A stretch of DNA of 64,000 nt from Acidobacteriaceae bacterium TAA 166 (GCA_000421065.1 ATWD01000002.1:620001-684000), one strand, 5' to 3'; numbered from the stretch's first letter, positions 33,517 through 42,626 are shown. Made by a program: numbers and translations. The notes: generated by a model from the sequence alone, not told the origin.

Positions 33517-34068
33517 ATGCGACGCCTCCTCTTCACCGCGGCCCTGGTCTTCGAGCTCTTTCTGCTCGCGCCCAATGTACGTGCGCAGCGCGGCGAGGCT
33601 CCGCTGACCGACGGTGAGGTCGAGCAACTACGCGACTCCGCCTATATCGCCAACGATCGCGTGATGGTCTTCATCAAGCTGATCGACACGCGCATCAAAG
33701 CGCTCCAGGACATATACGCGAAGCCTCGCCGCCCGGGCCGCGAAGAGGACACGCACGATCTCCTCGAGCAGTTCAGCTCTCTGGCCGACGAGCTCAGCGA
33801 CAATCTCGACGACTACGGTCCACGCCACCGCGACATCCGCAAGGCGCTCCCGAAGCTGATCGAGGCTACCGAGCGCTGGGCGACGGCGATCAAGTCGCCG
33901 CCCGACAACGACGTCTACAACGTCTCGCGCAGGATCGCGCTCGAATCGGTGCGCGACCTGCGCGATCAGGCGAATGAGATGATCGAAGACCAGAAGACAT
34001 GGTTCGCCGCTCATCCCCCGCCCAAGGAAGATAAGCAGAACAAGGGCGAATACAACGCTCCTCAGTAG
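33517..34068 (+). CDS. Exported helical protein of unknown function
   Basis: A 183-residue protein with signal peptide 1-22 (ending VRAQ) and a charged, helix-rich body (LLEQFSSLADELSDNLDDYGPRHRDIRKALPKLIEATERW), ending in a Lys/Asp-rich tail. No family recognised. It starts 15 bp after the preceding gene, which has a similar size and layout, so the pair may act together with the upstream TPR protein in the periplasm. Confidence 0.65.
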   Translation: MRRLLFTAALVFELFLLAPNVRAQRGEAPLTDGEVEQLRDSAYIANDRVMVFIKLIDTRIKALQDIYAKPRRPGREEDTHDLLEQFSSLADELSDNLDDYGPRHRDIRKALPKLIEATERWATAIKSPPDNDVYNVSRRIALESVRDLRDQANEMIEDQKTWFAAHPPPKEDKQNKGEYNAPQ

Positions 34069-34450
34069 ACGCCGTGGTTACGACCTTCGATGGAAGCTCC
34101 ACAGACGATACGGCAGAACGTAGGTGAATCCAGCAAACTCCTCCCATCTGGTTGAGGTGGAGGTCACCCCCCGGAACAGACGCCATTGCAGCTCTCTTCG
34201 ATGGGCGAAGAGAGAGCGCTCAGGTGCGACAGAGAGTGCATATGCCGATCGCCGATGCCATCGCACGCAGGACAGATCGGCGAAGCCACACTCATCACCA
34301 GAACGCAGACCAGCAGGACAACGCGCTGGCTTCAGTGCAAGATCGGTTCGACCGTCGCAGGCTTCAGCATTGCAAGACTCGCACGTCGTCTGCCACTCCT
34401 GCGCCGGTTTTGAATCCAACGGCTTCTCTTCTACTCTGGAGAGGCAGACC
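34069..34450. other. Unassigned intergenic stretch
   Basis: 382 bp without a convincing gene. Short open frames occur on both strands but lack ribosome binding sites and show no known motif. No repeat family of this window is present. Confidence 0.4.
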
Positions 34451-35548
34451 ATGACATCTTCCTCTTCTTCTCTCCGTTCCGGCTTGATCGGGTATGGCTA
34501 CGCCGGCAAGACCTTTCACGCTCCTCTTCTGCGCTCCGTTCCGGGAGTCGAGCTGACGATCGTTGGATCGAGCCGTCCGGAGCGTGTTCACGCCGATTTT
34601 CCCGGCGTTCGCATAGTCTCGCCGATGGAAGCGGCCACGCATCCCGATCTCCACCTGATCGTCATCGCCACGCCCAACGACAGCCACTTCCCTCTCGCCG
34701 AGGCGGCGCTGAAGGCCGGCAAGCACGTCGTGATCGACAAACCATTCACTCTGAACCTCACGGAGGCGCGTGAGCTGGTCGCGCTGGCACGGCGCGAGAA
34801 CCGCTTGCTCTCGGTCTTTCAGAACCGGCGCTGGGAGAGCGATGTTCTGGCGGCGAAGTCGGTCCTTGCCTCCGGTGTTCTGGGCACGGTGACGCACTTC
34901 GAGGCGCATCAGGATCGCTTCCGCCCCAACGTTCGTCAGCGCTGGCGCGAAGATCCCGGGCCTGGCTCGGGACTGTGGTTCGACCTTGGACCGCACCTGA
35001 TCGATCTGAGCCTGCATCTGTTCGGCCTGCCGGATGCGGTGCTTGCCAGCTTCGCCACGCTGCGGCCCGGCGGCAGGACCGACGACTGGGCGCATGTGCA
35101 GCTGATCTATCCCGATCTTCGCGTGGTGCTGAACGCTACGCTGCTGAGCTCGGGCGGGGTGGCCCGCAACCTTCTGCACGGCACGCGGGCGAGCTGGGCC
35201 AAGTACGGAGCCGATGTGCAGGAGAAGCAGCTCGCCGCCGGCATTCTTCCCGGCAGCGAGGGCTTTGGCAACGATCCCGATCCCGGCATTCTCTTCGACG
35301 GAGCGACGGGCGAGAGCACGGAGATCCCGGCTCCTCCCGCCAACCAGATCGGCTACTACATCGGCATGCGCGACGCGATTCTGGGCAAGGCACCGGTGCC
35401 GGTCTCACCGGAGTCGGCGATCGCGGTGATGGCGGTGCTCGAGACGACCTACGCCTCGGGCACTCAGGGCCGCGTGCTTCCGCTGCCGCTAACCGATCAG
35501 GAACGAGAGGCCTACCAACAGCGCGAGCCCGCTCCGGCGCGCTCCTAA
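34451..35548 (+). CDS. Gfo/Idh/MocA family oxidoreductase
   Basis: NAD(P)-dependent dehydrogenase of 365 residues. The Rossmann motif GLIGYGYAGKTFHAPLL (residues 10-26) and the EKP-like motif DKPFTLNLTEA (about 96-106) define the family. The catalytic-region GSGLWFDLGPHLIDLSLHLFG supplies the His of the C-terminal domain. It probably oxidises a sugar, inositol or a related polyol; the exact substrate is not visible. GGAGAGG precedes the ATG at 34451. The open frame to 34124 is not conserved. Confidence 0.9.
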   Translation: MTSSSSSLRSGLIGYGYAGKTFHAPLLRSVPGVELTIVGSSRPERVHADFPGVRIVSPMEAATHPDLHLIVIATPNDSHFPLAEAALKAGKHVVIDKPFTLNLTEARELVALARRENRLLSVFQNRRWESDVLAAKSVLASGVLGTVTHFEAHQDRFRPNVRQRWREDPGPGSGLWFDLGPHLIDLSLHLFGLPDAVLASFATLRPGGRTDDWAHVQLIYPDLRVVLNATLLSSGGVARNLLHGTRASWAKYGADVQEKQLAAGILPGSEGFGNDPDPGILFDGATGESTEIPAPPANQIGYYIGMRDAILGKAPVPVSPESAIAVMAVLETTYASGTQGRVLPLPLTDQEREAYQQREPAPARS

Positions 35549-35751
35549 CTGGCGCAGCGTCCCTGACTGGATAGATAACCCTGTCGCTGAAGTGCGAACG
35601 GCTTCTCCTCCACTCGAATAAGATCAATGCAGCGGGCCTTCACCTCCGCAACGATGTCTTCGCCCACAGCAACCTTCACCCACAGCAACCAAGGATCCAT
35701 CCTCTGAGCACCTCGAACCATCCCGGGTCTTCTCTGCGCAGGCTCTTTCCG

Positions 35752-36549
35752 TTGTTCTCGCAGACGCCGACGCTCTTCGATGCTCTGCCGGATCCGGCGA
35801 CAAAGGAGACACCGGCGGCGAAGCCGGTCGGATCGAAAGCCATGCGCGGCTCCAAGCTGATCGCTCCCGACTCCCTTGTCGCCATCTTTGAGCAGGAGTA
35901 CCGCGAGATTCGACCTCGGGCTCCGATGCCGGCCTTCGACATCCGGTTCCGCCGCTTTACCTCGCTGAATACCACGATCCGCCTGCGCGAAGGCCGCCTG
36001 CACGTGCGACTCTCGGACCTCCTCGAACATGCGCCGGAGAGTGTGCATCATTCGATCGCGCACATCCTTCTGGCCAAGCTCTATCGCAAACCGATCGCCC
36101 CGGCGCACTCGGATCGCTATCGCCGTCACGTCTCTTCGGATGCCGTCTCGCGGCAGGCCGAGCACATCCGGCAGACGCGCGGGCGCAAGCGCATCCTTAC
36201 CGCGGTGGGACATTACTACGACCTCAGCGAGGTCTTCGATACGCTCAACGCCCGCTTTTTCCACGGCCTGCTGGGCAAGCCGGTGCTGACCTGGAGCGCG
36301 CATCATGCGCGACGCATGCTGGGCCACTACGACGCCGCGCACAACACCATCGTCGTCAGCCGCGTCTTCGACCGTCCCGACACGCCGCGTTGCGCCATCG
36401 AGTATCTGCTCTATCACGAGATGCTGCACCTGAAGCACCCGGTGCGGGTAAAGGCCGGCCGGCGTTGCGTGCACTCGCGCGAGTTTCAGGCCGAGGAGCG
36501 GCTCTTTCCTGAGCTGGAAGAGGCGAAGGCCTACCTGCGACGGCTCTAA
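35752..36549 (+). CDS. SprT-like / YgjP-like zinc metalloprotein
   Basis: A 265-residue protein with a zinc-peptidase motif HEMLHLKH (about 224-231). It is preceded by a conserved helical region (LSDLLEHAPESVHHSIAHILLAKLYRKP) and by VGHYYDLSEVFDTLNARFF, as in SprT-like proteins; a further conserved His follows in CVHSREFQ. Proteolysis of a protein target is possible, but none is known here. The start is uncertain: TTG at 35752 is the longest, ATG at 35841 a shorter option. Confidence 0.78.
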   Translation: MFSQTPTLFDALPDPATKETPAAKPVGSKAMRGSKLIAPDSLVAIFEQEYREIRPRAPMPAFDIRFRRFTSLNTTIRLREGRLHVRLSDLLEHAPESVHHSIAHILLAKLYRKPIAPAHSDRYRRHVSSDAVSRQAEHIRQTRGRKRILTAVGHYYDLSEVFDTLNARFFHGLLGKPVLTWSAHHARRMLGHYDAAHNTIVVSRVFDRPDTPRCAIEYLLYHEMLHLKHPVRVKAGRRCVHSREFQAEERLFPELEEAKAYLRRL

Positions 36550-36765
36550 CCGACTCCCGCCTCTTCCCCCATACGGCACGGGACGAGGTCATCTTCTGTC
36601 TCTGGAGCGGTCAAGAGGATCAGTCAAGGCATTCACAAATTTATTTCCCGGGCTCCCCGCAAGTGATAGCATCCTTTCGTCTTACCTTTCCTCTTTAACA
36701 AGGGCAGGTGCAAAACAGGCCCCGCAGATTGCGGAGAAGAGATTCAACTTGGGAGGTCTAGCTTT

Positions 36766-37491
36766 ATGCCACTGTTCAAACGCGTCATCGCCGAGTTCTT
36801 CGGCACCTTCTGGCTGGTCTTCGGAGGGTGTGGAAGCGCTGTGCTCGCCGCAGCCTTTCCTCAACTCGGCATCGGCTTCGTCGGCGTCTCGTTCGCATTT
36901 GGTCTTACGGTGCTGACCATGGCCTTTGCCATCGGCCACATCTCGGGCTGCCACCTGAATCCTGCCGTCTCGGTGGGATTAGTCGTAGGCAAGCGATTCC
37001 CTGCCAGTGAGCTGCTGCCGTATGTCGTTGCGCAGGTCGTGGGAGCGATCGCCGGGGCCGGCGTGCTCTACGTGATCGCCAGCGGCAATCCCGACTTTTC
37101 TCTTGCCGGCGGCTTTGCCTCGAACGGCTTCGCGGAGCATTCGCCCGGCCATTATTCGCTGCTTGCCTGCTTCGTCGCCGAGGTCGTGCTGACGACCTTC
37201 TTCCTATTGATCATCCTGGGAGCTACCGATCAGCGCGCTCCCAAGGGATTCGCACCCATCGCTATCGGCCTGGGGCTTACGCTGATCCACCTGATCAGCA
37301 TTCCGGTCACGAACACCTCGGTGAATCCGGCGCGTTCGACCGGTCCGGCGCTATTCGTCGGAGGCTGGGCGCTCTCGCAGCTGTGGCTCTTCTGGGTGGC
37401 TCCGATCGTGGGAGCCGTCATCGGCGGCTTCATTTCCAACATCTTCTTCGTGGCCCCGCAACCGACGGTCCGCGAAGAGCTCTCGCGCTGA
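36766..37491 (+). CDS. aqpZ: Aquaporin Z
   Basis: Water channel in the inner membrane. The 241-residue protein has six membrane helices and two half-helices with HLNPAVS and SVNPARS. The selectivity-filter residues of AqpZ are present: Phe in MAFAIGH, His in LIHLISIP, Thr in TNTSVNPARS and Arg after the second NPA, which favours water over glycerol. GGGAGG lies about 9 bases before the ATG. An intrinsic terminator follows at 37507. Confidence 0.96.
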   Translation: MPLFKRVIAEFFGTFWLVFGGCGSAVLAAAFPQLGIGFVGVSFAFGLTVLTMAFAIGHISGCHLNPAVSVGLVVGKRFPASELLPYVVAQVVGAIAGAGVLYVIASGNPDFSLAGGFASNGFAEHSPGHYSLLACFVAEVVLTTFFLLIILGATDQRAPKGFAPIAIGLGLTLIHLISIPVTNTSVNPARSTGPALFVGGWALSQLWLFWVAPIVGAVIGGFISNIFFVAPQPTVREELSR

Positions 37492-37506
37492 TCTCTGTTG
37501 TATAGG

Positions 37507-37529
37507 CCTCCGCCACGCAATGGCGGGGG
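37507..37529 (+). terminator. Intrinsic terminator after aqpZ
   Basis: CCTCCGCCA-CGCAA-TGGCGGGGG, a 9-bp stem with one wobble followed by TCTTCTC, 16 bp after the stop. Confidence 0.8.
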
Positions 37530-37562
37530 TCTTCTCATGCAGAGAGATAATTTGTATCTGTA

Positions 37563-37940
37563 CTACGCCAATCCCTGTCGGGCTTTCGCGCGGTGCGCCA
37601 TGACCCGTCCGGCGTTCTGTTCCACAAAGGATGTTAAGGCGCTTATCCGCTCTCCTAACTCCTGCCCGAAGGGCGTGAGACGGTACTCCACTTTGGGCGG
37701 CTTGGTCGCATGGACTTCACGAAGGACGAAGCCGTCTTCCTCCAGTATCCGCAGGGTCTGCGCTAACATCTTCTCGCTTACGCCGCCGATCAGATAAGCC
37801 AGTTCGCTGAAGCGGTAGCTGCGCTCCATCAAGATGACAACGACAAGCGATCCCCATCGCGACGTGACATCGTCGAGGATGTCACGGGTGGGGCAATCGG
37901 ACGCAAATAGGTTTCCTTTGGGAATACGGATCGTCTTCAT
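37563..37940 (-). CDS. HxlR-family transcriptional regulator
   Basis: A 125-residue winged-helix regulator of the HxlR type. It has the CPTRDILDDVTSRWGSLVVVILM opening with a Cys usable as a thiol sensor, the recognition region ELAYLIGGVSEKMLAQTLRILEEDGFV, and the wing PPKVEYRLTPFG. It is divergent from an NAD(P)H:quinone oxidoreductase gene, the same layout as E. coli ytfH (qorR) and ytfG (qorB), so it probably represses that gene until electrophiles or quinones appear. The ATG at 37940 is preferred over one six codons upstream. Confidence 0.9.
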   Translation of the reverse strand: MKTIRIPKGNLFASDCPTRDILDDVTSRWGSLVVVILMERSYRFSELAYLIGGVSEKMLAQTLRILEEDGFVLREVHATKPPKVEYRLTPFGQELGERISALTSFVEQNAGRVMAHRAKARQGLA

Positions 37941-37964
37941 ACTCTTGGGCCAGGGCATGCATAG

Positions 37965-38001
37965 AGCTTACTCCCAGGTATGTACTTACGAAAGGTAAGC
38001 T
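37965..38001. promoter_or_regulatory. Candidate HxlR operator
   Basis: An inverted repeat with arms AGCTTAC (37965-37971) and GTAAGCT (37995-38001), with an inner CAGGTA...CTTAC. It is centred in the divergent gap between the regulator and the oxidoreductase, where a shared operator is expected. Confidence 0.55.
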
Positions 38002-38051
38002 GCGGGGCTAGGATGGTTCTTGTCCAGCCAACTCGGCTGAGAGGAGAGAAC

Positions 38052-38918
38052 ATGATCGTTATCACGGGAGCTACGGGGCAGCTTGGAAGATTGATCATAG
38101 ACGGTCTGCTGAAGAAGCTACCGGCGTCGGAGATCATCGCCGCAGTTCGTACGCCCGAAAAAGCCACCGATCTTGCCGAACGCGGCGTCGAGGTGCGCAC
38201 GGCGGATTATTCGCGACCGGAGACGCTGGTTTCAGCCTTTCAGGGAGTTACAAAACTTCTGCTGATCTCAAGCAATGAGCTGGGTAAGCGCGAGATGCAG
38301 CACAAAGCCGCCATCGATGCCGCTAAAGCTGCAGGGGTTCGCATCGTCGCCTATACCAGCATCCTGAGGGCAGACACGACTCCCGTGGAGCTGGCAAAAG
38401 AGCATCTCGTAACAGAGCTCCACCTCCGTTCGAGCGGGCTGGCATTCATCATGCTGCGCAATGGATGGTACATCGAGAATCACACCGCGGCGATTGCCTC
38501 CTCCCTGGAACAGGGAACCTTCATTGGAGCTTCGGGAGACGGCAGGTATGCTGCGGCAACACGAGCCGATTACGCGGCCGCCGCCGTTGCCGTACTGACG
38601 GAAGAGGGTCACGAAGACAAGGTCTACGAACTCGGCGGAGACGTGCCCTATACGCGCTCCGAGCTTGCGGCGGAGGTCAGCAGGCAGGCGGGAAAGCAGG
38701 TTCTTTATCACGATCTGCCGGAGGCGGAGTACGAGAAGATCCTGGCGGGATTCCTGCCTCCCGTGGTTGCTCACCTCATTGCAGACGCGGAGGCGAAGGC
38801 GGCTGCAGGCGCCCTCGACGACGACTCGCATACGCTGAGCCGGCTCATCGGCCGGAAGACCACTTCTTTGTCCGACGCGGTAGCCACCGAACTTAAAACA
38901 CCTGCCAGTTCACACTGA
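38052..38918 (+). CDS. qorB: NmrA-like NAD(P)H:quinone oxidoreductase
   Basis: A 288-residue protein of the atypical SDR (NmrA/HSCARG) group, closest to quinone oxidoreductase 2. The dinucleotide motif ITGATGQLGRLI is at residues 4-15. Then follow AAVRTPEKATDL, which favours NADP, and the substrate-side MLRNGWYIEN. It would reduce quinones in the cytoplasm. GAGGAG lies 6 bases before the ATG at 38052. Divergent from its likely HxlR regulator. Confidence 0.88.
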   Translation: MIVITGATGQLGRLIIDGLLKKLPASEIIAAVRTPEKATDLAERGVEVRTADYSRPETLVSAFQGVTKLLLISSNELGKREMQHKAAIDAAKAAGVRIVAYTSILRADTTPVELAKEHLVTELHLRSSGLAFIMLRNGWYIENHTAAIASSLEQGTFIGASGDGRYAAATRADYAAAAVAVLTEEGHEDKVYELGGDVPYTRSELAAEVSRQAGKQVLYHDLPEAEYEKILAGFLPPVVAHLIADAEAKAAAGALDDDSHTLSRLIGRKTTSLSDAVATELKTPASSH

Positions 38919-38948
38919 CCTCTCGCTCAAAAGACATGCAAACCAGAA

Positions 38949-38974
38949 AAGAGGTCCGGATGCCCGGACCTCTT
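38949..38974. terminator. Bidirectional terminator between qorB and lgt
   Basis: GAGGTCCGG-ATGC-CCGGACCTC with A tracts on the left and TTCTTTTAT on the right, so it can end both converging transcripts. Confidence 0.85.
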
Positions 38975-38983
38975 CTTTTATCT

Positions 38984-39859
38984 CTAAAGATCTGAATCAG
39001 GCGAGAGGCTCTTCGGCCAGGACTGGGTCCCACCGCATATTCTTGCCCTGGCTACCGCGACCAGCAAAATTCCCGCCACGACCGACCCCAGCGCAGCCAC
39101 CTGTGCGTTGCTCATGCCCCAGTAGAGCCTGGGGTTGATGCGAACGAATTCTACGAGGAAGCGTCCGATTCCGCTCCACACCAGATACTCGCCGGTAATC
39201 ACGCTCACCGGAGGACGGCTCTTTGCACGGCGCCACAGCCACCAGGCCAGCGCAAGCGAGTAGAGCAGCTCATAGACGGGCGTGGGCTGCACCAGGTCCG
39301 GCGTGGGAACCAGGGCGTCGGGCCGCATGTGGACTCCCCAGGGCAGCGTGGTCTTGATGCCGTAGTCGCCGTCGCCCGAGAGCAGGCAGCCGATCCGGCC
39401 TACGCCGTATCCGACGGCCGCAGCCGGAGCCGCCAGGTCGAGCATGCGCAGCGGTCCGACGCGCTCTCCCAAAGCTCCCTCCTGCAGGGAGCGGAAGCGC
39501 GTCGAACGCCCCATCCACATCAGCATGGCAATGCCGGCCAGCATGCCTCCGAACCAGGCGAAGCCCGCCTGGAACCAGTGCAGGAATCCCATCGCCACAT
39601 CGAGCGGATGCGGCCAGCCGGGAGCCAGGATGCGCGCCACAGACATGCGCAGGGTCGCCGGCTCCTGCAGCTCGTGCCAGGCCTTCGCGCCGATGACTCC
39701 GGCGATGACGACGAACGCCACCACGTTCAGGGCATCGCCATCGACCCCGTTGCGGACGAAGTTTCTATGCAGAACGATCGTGCCTACCACAGCGGCCAGC
39801 CATAATAAGAGCCCGAAGGTTCCCAGATGCACCGGGCCAATATCGATATACGGATACAT
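38984..39859 (-). CDS. lgt: Prolipoprotein diacylglyceryl transferase
   Basis: Transfers diacylglycerol from phosphatidylglycerol to the lipobox cysteine of prolipoproteins, the step before LspA. The 291-residue protein has about seven membrane helices. The Lgt signature appears as GRIGCLLSGDGDYG, with conserved HWFQAGFAWFGGM and GRFLVEFVRINPRLYWGMSNAQ. The motif is slightly unlike the E. coli form (GRIGNFINGEL), as in other acidobacteria. It ends on a shared terminator. Confidence 0.92.
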   Translation of the reverse strand: MYPYIDIGPVHLGTFGLLLWLAAVVGTIVLHRNFVRNGVDGDALNVVAFVVIAGVIGAKAWHELQEPATLRMSVARILAPGWPHPLDVAMGFLHWFQAGFAWFGGMLAGIAMLMWMGRSTRFRSLQEGALGERVGPLRMLDLAAPAAAVGYGVGRIGCLLSGDGDYGIKTTLPWGVHMRPDALVPTPDLVQPTPVYELLYSLALAWWLWRRAKSRPPVSVITGEYLVWSGIGRFLVEFVRINPRLYWGMSNAQVAALGSVVAGILLVAVARARICGGTQSWPKSLSPDSDL

Positions 39860-39970
39860 ATTCCTCGCTTCCTATTCAGTGTATCGTCAGCGAGTTTTGG
39901 GCGACGCCCTTGCCTCCTGAACAAGAAGAACTTGGCCCGGGAAGCGTCTTCGCGTTAACCTTGGTTTTAT

Positions 39971-40546
39971 ATGCCCACCAGCTCCGCGCACGCCCCTACC
40001 GCCTTCTTTCCATCGCCTGAGACGATGGAGGTCCTGATCACCAAAGAGCAGCTCGCCAAACGAACGCGGGAGATCGGAGCCCAGATCTCCACCGACTACG
40101 AGGGTCAGTCTATCGTGCTGATTGGCGTGCTCAAGGGAGCCGCGATCTTTCTCTCCGATCTCGCCCGCGCCATCAAGGTGGACAATACCTTCGACTTCGT
40201 CGCCGTCTCCAGCTACGGCCGCGCGCGCGTCTCCTCCGGAGCCGTCAAGCTCATCAAGGACATCGACAATCCAATTGAAGGCCGCCACGTGATCCTGATC
40301 GAAGATATCCTCGACACCGGTCTGACCCTCAACTATCTGCGCGGCCTGATGCTGCAGCACAAGCCGGCCTCGTTGAAGATCGCCACCTGCCTCGACAAGC
40401 CCGACCGCCGGCTGGTTCCCATCGAGGCCGACTACGTGGCCTTCAAGATTCCCAACCAGTTCGTCGTCGGCTACGGCATGGACTACGCCGAGCGCTATCG
40501 CGGAGTCGAGGATATTCGCATCTTCCCCGATGAGGCGGTCCACTAA
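39971..40546 (+). CDS. hpt: Hypoxanthine phosphoribosyltransferase
   Basis: Purine salvage enzyme making IMP (and GMP) from free bases and PRPP. The 191-residue protein has the PRPP-binding loop VILIEDILDTGLTL (about 113-126), the LKGAAIFLSDLARA helix and the flexible-loop region VSSYGRARVSSG. The C-terminal VGYGMDYAERYRGVEDI is typical of the family. The ATG at 39971 adds an N-terminal extension of about 18 residues; the ATG at 40025 (MEVLITKEQ) matches the family start better. Neither has a clear ribosome binding site. Confidence 0.94.
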   Translation: MPTSSAHAPTAFFPSPETMEVLITKEQLAKRTREIGAQISTDYEGQSIVLIGVLKGAAIFLSDLARAIKVDNTFDFVAVSSYGRARVSSGAVKLIKDIDNPIEGRHVILIEDILDTGLTLNYLRGLMLQHKPASLKIATCLDKPDRRLVPIEADYVAFKIPNQFVVGYGMDYAERYRGVEDIRIFPDEAVH

Positions 40547-40608
40547 AAAGCCCGAGGCGGACGGCAGCCCCAACATCCACCTCAAGAGTGTTGCTCGTTG
40601 AGCCTGGA

Positions 40609-41448
40609 TCAGCCGATCGATTTGGCCAGGAAGAACCGCATCGCCGTCGCGATCTCCTCGACGTGCGTCTCGAGGGCGAAGTGTCCGGTATCGAGGAGCT
40701 GGACCGTGGCGGTGGGATTATCGCGACGGTAAGCCTCGGCCCCGGCGGGAATGAAGAACGGGTCGTTCTTGCCCCAGATGGCGAGCAGCGGAGGCTTCGC
40801 GGACCGAAAGTACTCCTGAAACTTCGGATACAGCTTCACATTGTTGGCGTAGTCGAGAAACAGGTCCAGCTGGATGTCCTTGTTGCCGGGCCACTCGATG
40901 AGTCCCGAATCGAGGGTGTATCCCTCGGGCGCAACCTCCTCCGGGTGCTGGGTTCCGTCGATGTACTGGCCGCGAATCTCCTCGAGCGAGAGGGCTCCCC
41001 GGAGCGCCTCGCGATTCTCCTGGGTCGGATGCTCCCAGTAGCGGCGGATCGGAGCCCAGGCGTCTCCCAGGCCGGCCTCGTACGCATTGGCGTTTTGCGT
41101 GACGATGGCGGTTACCCGCTCAGGATGAGCCAGCCCCAGGCGCAGGCCAGTGGGAGCTCCGTAATCGAAGATATAGAGAGCGAACTTGTTCAGCTGAAGC
41201 GCCTCAGTGAAAGCCTCGATCGTCTTAGCCAGCGATTCGAAGGTGTATTTATAGTTGCGGGCGGCGGGAACGTCGGTGAATCCGAAGCCGGGAAGATCGG
41301 GCGCGATCACGTGATAGCGATCCGCGAGCCGGGGAATCAGCTCACGGTACTGAAACGACGAGGTCGGGAAGCCATGCAGAAGCAACACGACGGGAGCTCC
41401 CTTGGGGCCTGCCTCGCTCGCACCATCGGCGCTGGTGCAGCATGGCAA
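40609..41448 (-). CDS. Alpha/beta hydrolase (haloalkane dehalogenase/epoxide hydrolase-like)
   Basis: Alpha/beta-hydrolase of about 279 residues. The oxyanion-hole motif is HGFPTSS, the nucleophile is an Asp in IFDYGAPTG, the acid lies near WGKNDPFF and the His in DTGHFALETH, as in haloalkane dehalogenase and epoxide hydrolase relatives. The substrate is unknown. The N-terminus is odd: relatives usually have 20-30 more residues before the first strand, whereas here the frame opens with a TTG and CCTSADGASEAGPK, apparently missing the strand before EAGPK. The 5' end may be damaged. Confidence 0.82.
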   Translation of the reverse strand: MPCCTSADGASEAGPKGAPVVLLLHGFPTSSFQYRELIPRLADRYHVIAPDLPGFGFTDVPAARNYKYTFESLAKTIEAFTEALQLNKFALYIFDYGAPTGLRLGLAHPERVTAIVTQNANAYEAGLGDAWAPIRRYWEHPTQENREALRGALSLEEIRGQYIDGTQHPEEVAPEGYTLDSGLIEWPGNKDIQLDLFLDYANNVKLYPKFQEYFRSAKPPLLAIWGKNDPFFIPAGAEAYRRDNPTATVQLLDTGHFALETHVEEIATAMRFFLAKSIG

Positions 41449-41545
41449 CCTGCGGAAACCGCCACAAGGTCACGGCGTTCCGCAGGCGCCAGAAGCAGAG
41501 TTCTTAGCGTAGAGACTTCACCCTCAGTCTGGCTCTAACTGGCTT

Positions 41546-42583
41546 TTAACTCAATCCGAACTCACGCGCCAAAAGCTCATAGCTGCGGATGCGTTTGGCG
41601 TGATCCCAGACGATGGTGTTGACGATCAGCTCGTCGATCCCCAGCTCGCCAGCCATCTGCTCGAGCTTCTTCCGCACCAGGGCAGGCGTCCCGACGAAGT
41701 ATCTGGGCCACTCGCCTTCTTCGAGCGGAAATACACCGCGCATCTCGAGCTCGCGCAGGGCCCTTTCCGGCGGGGCCACCGGGCTGCGGTCGCCGAGACG
41801 AATCTTCTGCTGCAGCAGCTTCGCGCTGTTGGCGAGGAACTCCGCCTCCTCTTGGGTCTCGGCGCAGACCACCCCTACCGCAACTGTGGCCTTCGGCCGC
41901 TCCAGACGAATCCCTGGACGGAAGCTGCGCTTGTAAGTTTCAATGGCGTCTCGCGTCTTCACCGGCGAGAAGAAGTGTGCGAAGGAGTACGGAAGGCCGA
42001 ACTCGACCGCCGCCGCCGAGCTCCACATGCTCGAACCCAGCATCCAGACCGCAGGACCACGATAGTGATCGCCCGGCGCGGGCGCAGGCATTGCCTTCAC
42101 CTTGCCGAAGGGATGGCCCGTCGGGAAGCCGTCTTCGAGGAAGGCCAGCAGCTCCGAGACCTGGTCGGGAAAGTCATCCTCCATCGGGGTCTTGCGGCTG
42201 CGGCGCAGGGCGAGCGATTCCATGGGACCGCCCCCGGGGGCACGGCCGATACCGAGATCGATGCGCTCCGGGTAGAGTCCGTAGAGGGTGCGGAAGACCT
42301 CGGCGACCTTCAGCGGGGTATAGTGCGGCAGCATGATTCCGCCCGAGCCGATGCGGATTCTCTTCGTCTCGACGCCGATTCGCGCCAGCAGGATCTCGGG
42401 AGCCGTGCAGGCCAGCAGGTCCATGGCATGGTGCTCCGACATCCAGAACCGCGTAAATCCCAGCTCATCCACTCGCCGCGCCAACGCGATCGAGTTCTCC
42501 ATGGCCTGGGCCGGGGCACTGCCCTCGGGGACCGGCGATTGATCGAGCACCGAAAGCTTTAAACCCACTCCACTCGTCTGCAT
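41546..42583 (-). CDS. LLM-class flavin-dependent oxidoreductase
   Basis: A 345-residue luciferase-like TIM-barrel flavoprotein. Typical blocks are KLSVLDQSPVPEG, FWMSEHHAMD, IGSGGIMLPHYTPLKVAE, PERIDLGIGRAPGG and the C-terminal YFVGTPALVRKKLE...DELIVNT. It would use FMNH2 or F420 to oxygenate or reduce an unknown small molecule; the DQSPV form is the FMN-type alkanal-monooxygenase-like subgroup. The upstream gap holds a 23-bp palindrome. Confidence 0.9.
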   Translation of the reverse strand: MQTSGVGLKLSVLDQSPVPEGSAPAQAMENSIALARRVDELGFTRFWMSEHHAMDLLACTAPEILLARIGVETKRIRIGSGGIMLPHYTPLKVAEVFRTLYGLYPERIDLGIGRAPGGGPMESLALRRSRKTPMEDDFPDQVSELLAFLEDGFPTGHPFGKVKAMPAPAPGDHYRGPAVWMLGSSMWSSAAAVEFGLPYSFAHFFSPVKTRDAIETYKRSFRPGIRLERPKATVAVGVVCAETQEEAEFLANSAKLLQQKIRLGDRSPVAPPERALRELEMRGVFPLEEGEWPRYFVGTPALVRKKLEQMAGELGIDELIVNTIVWDHAKRIRSYELLAREFGLS

Positions 42584-42626
42584 AGCTATCTGATGTAGCT
42601 GGAGACAGATCGGCGCAAGCTACTGC

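Noticed and set aside
34078..34452. 124-codon minus-strand frame before the Gfo/Idh/MocA gene
   Set aside because: No ribosome binding site, no recognisable motif, and it overlaps the promoter region of a real gene.
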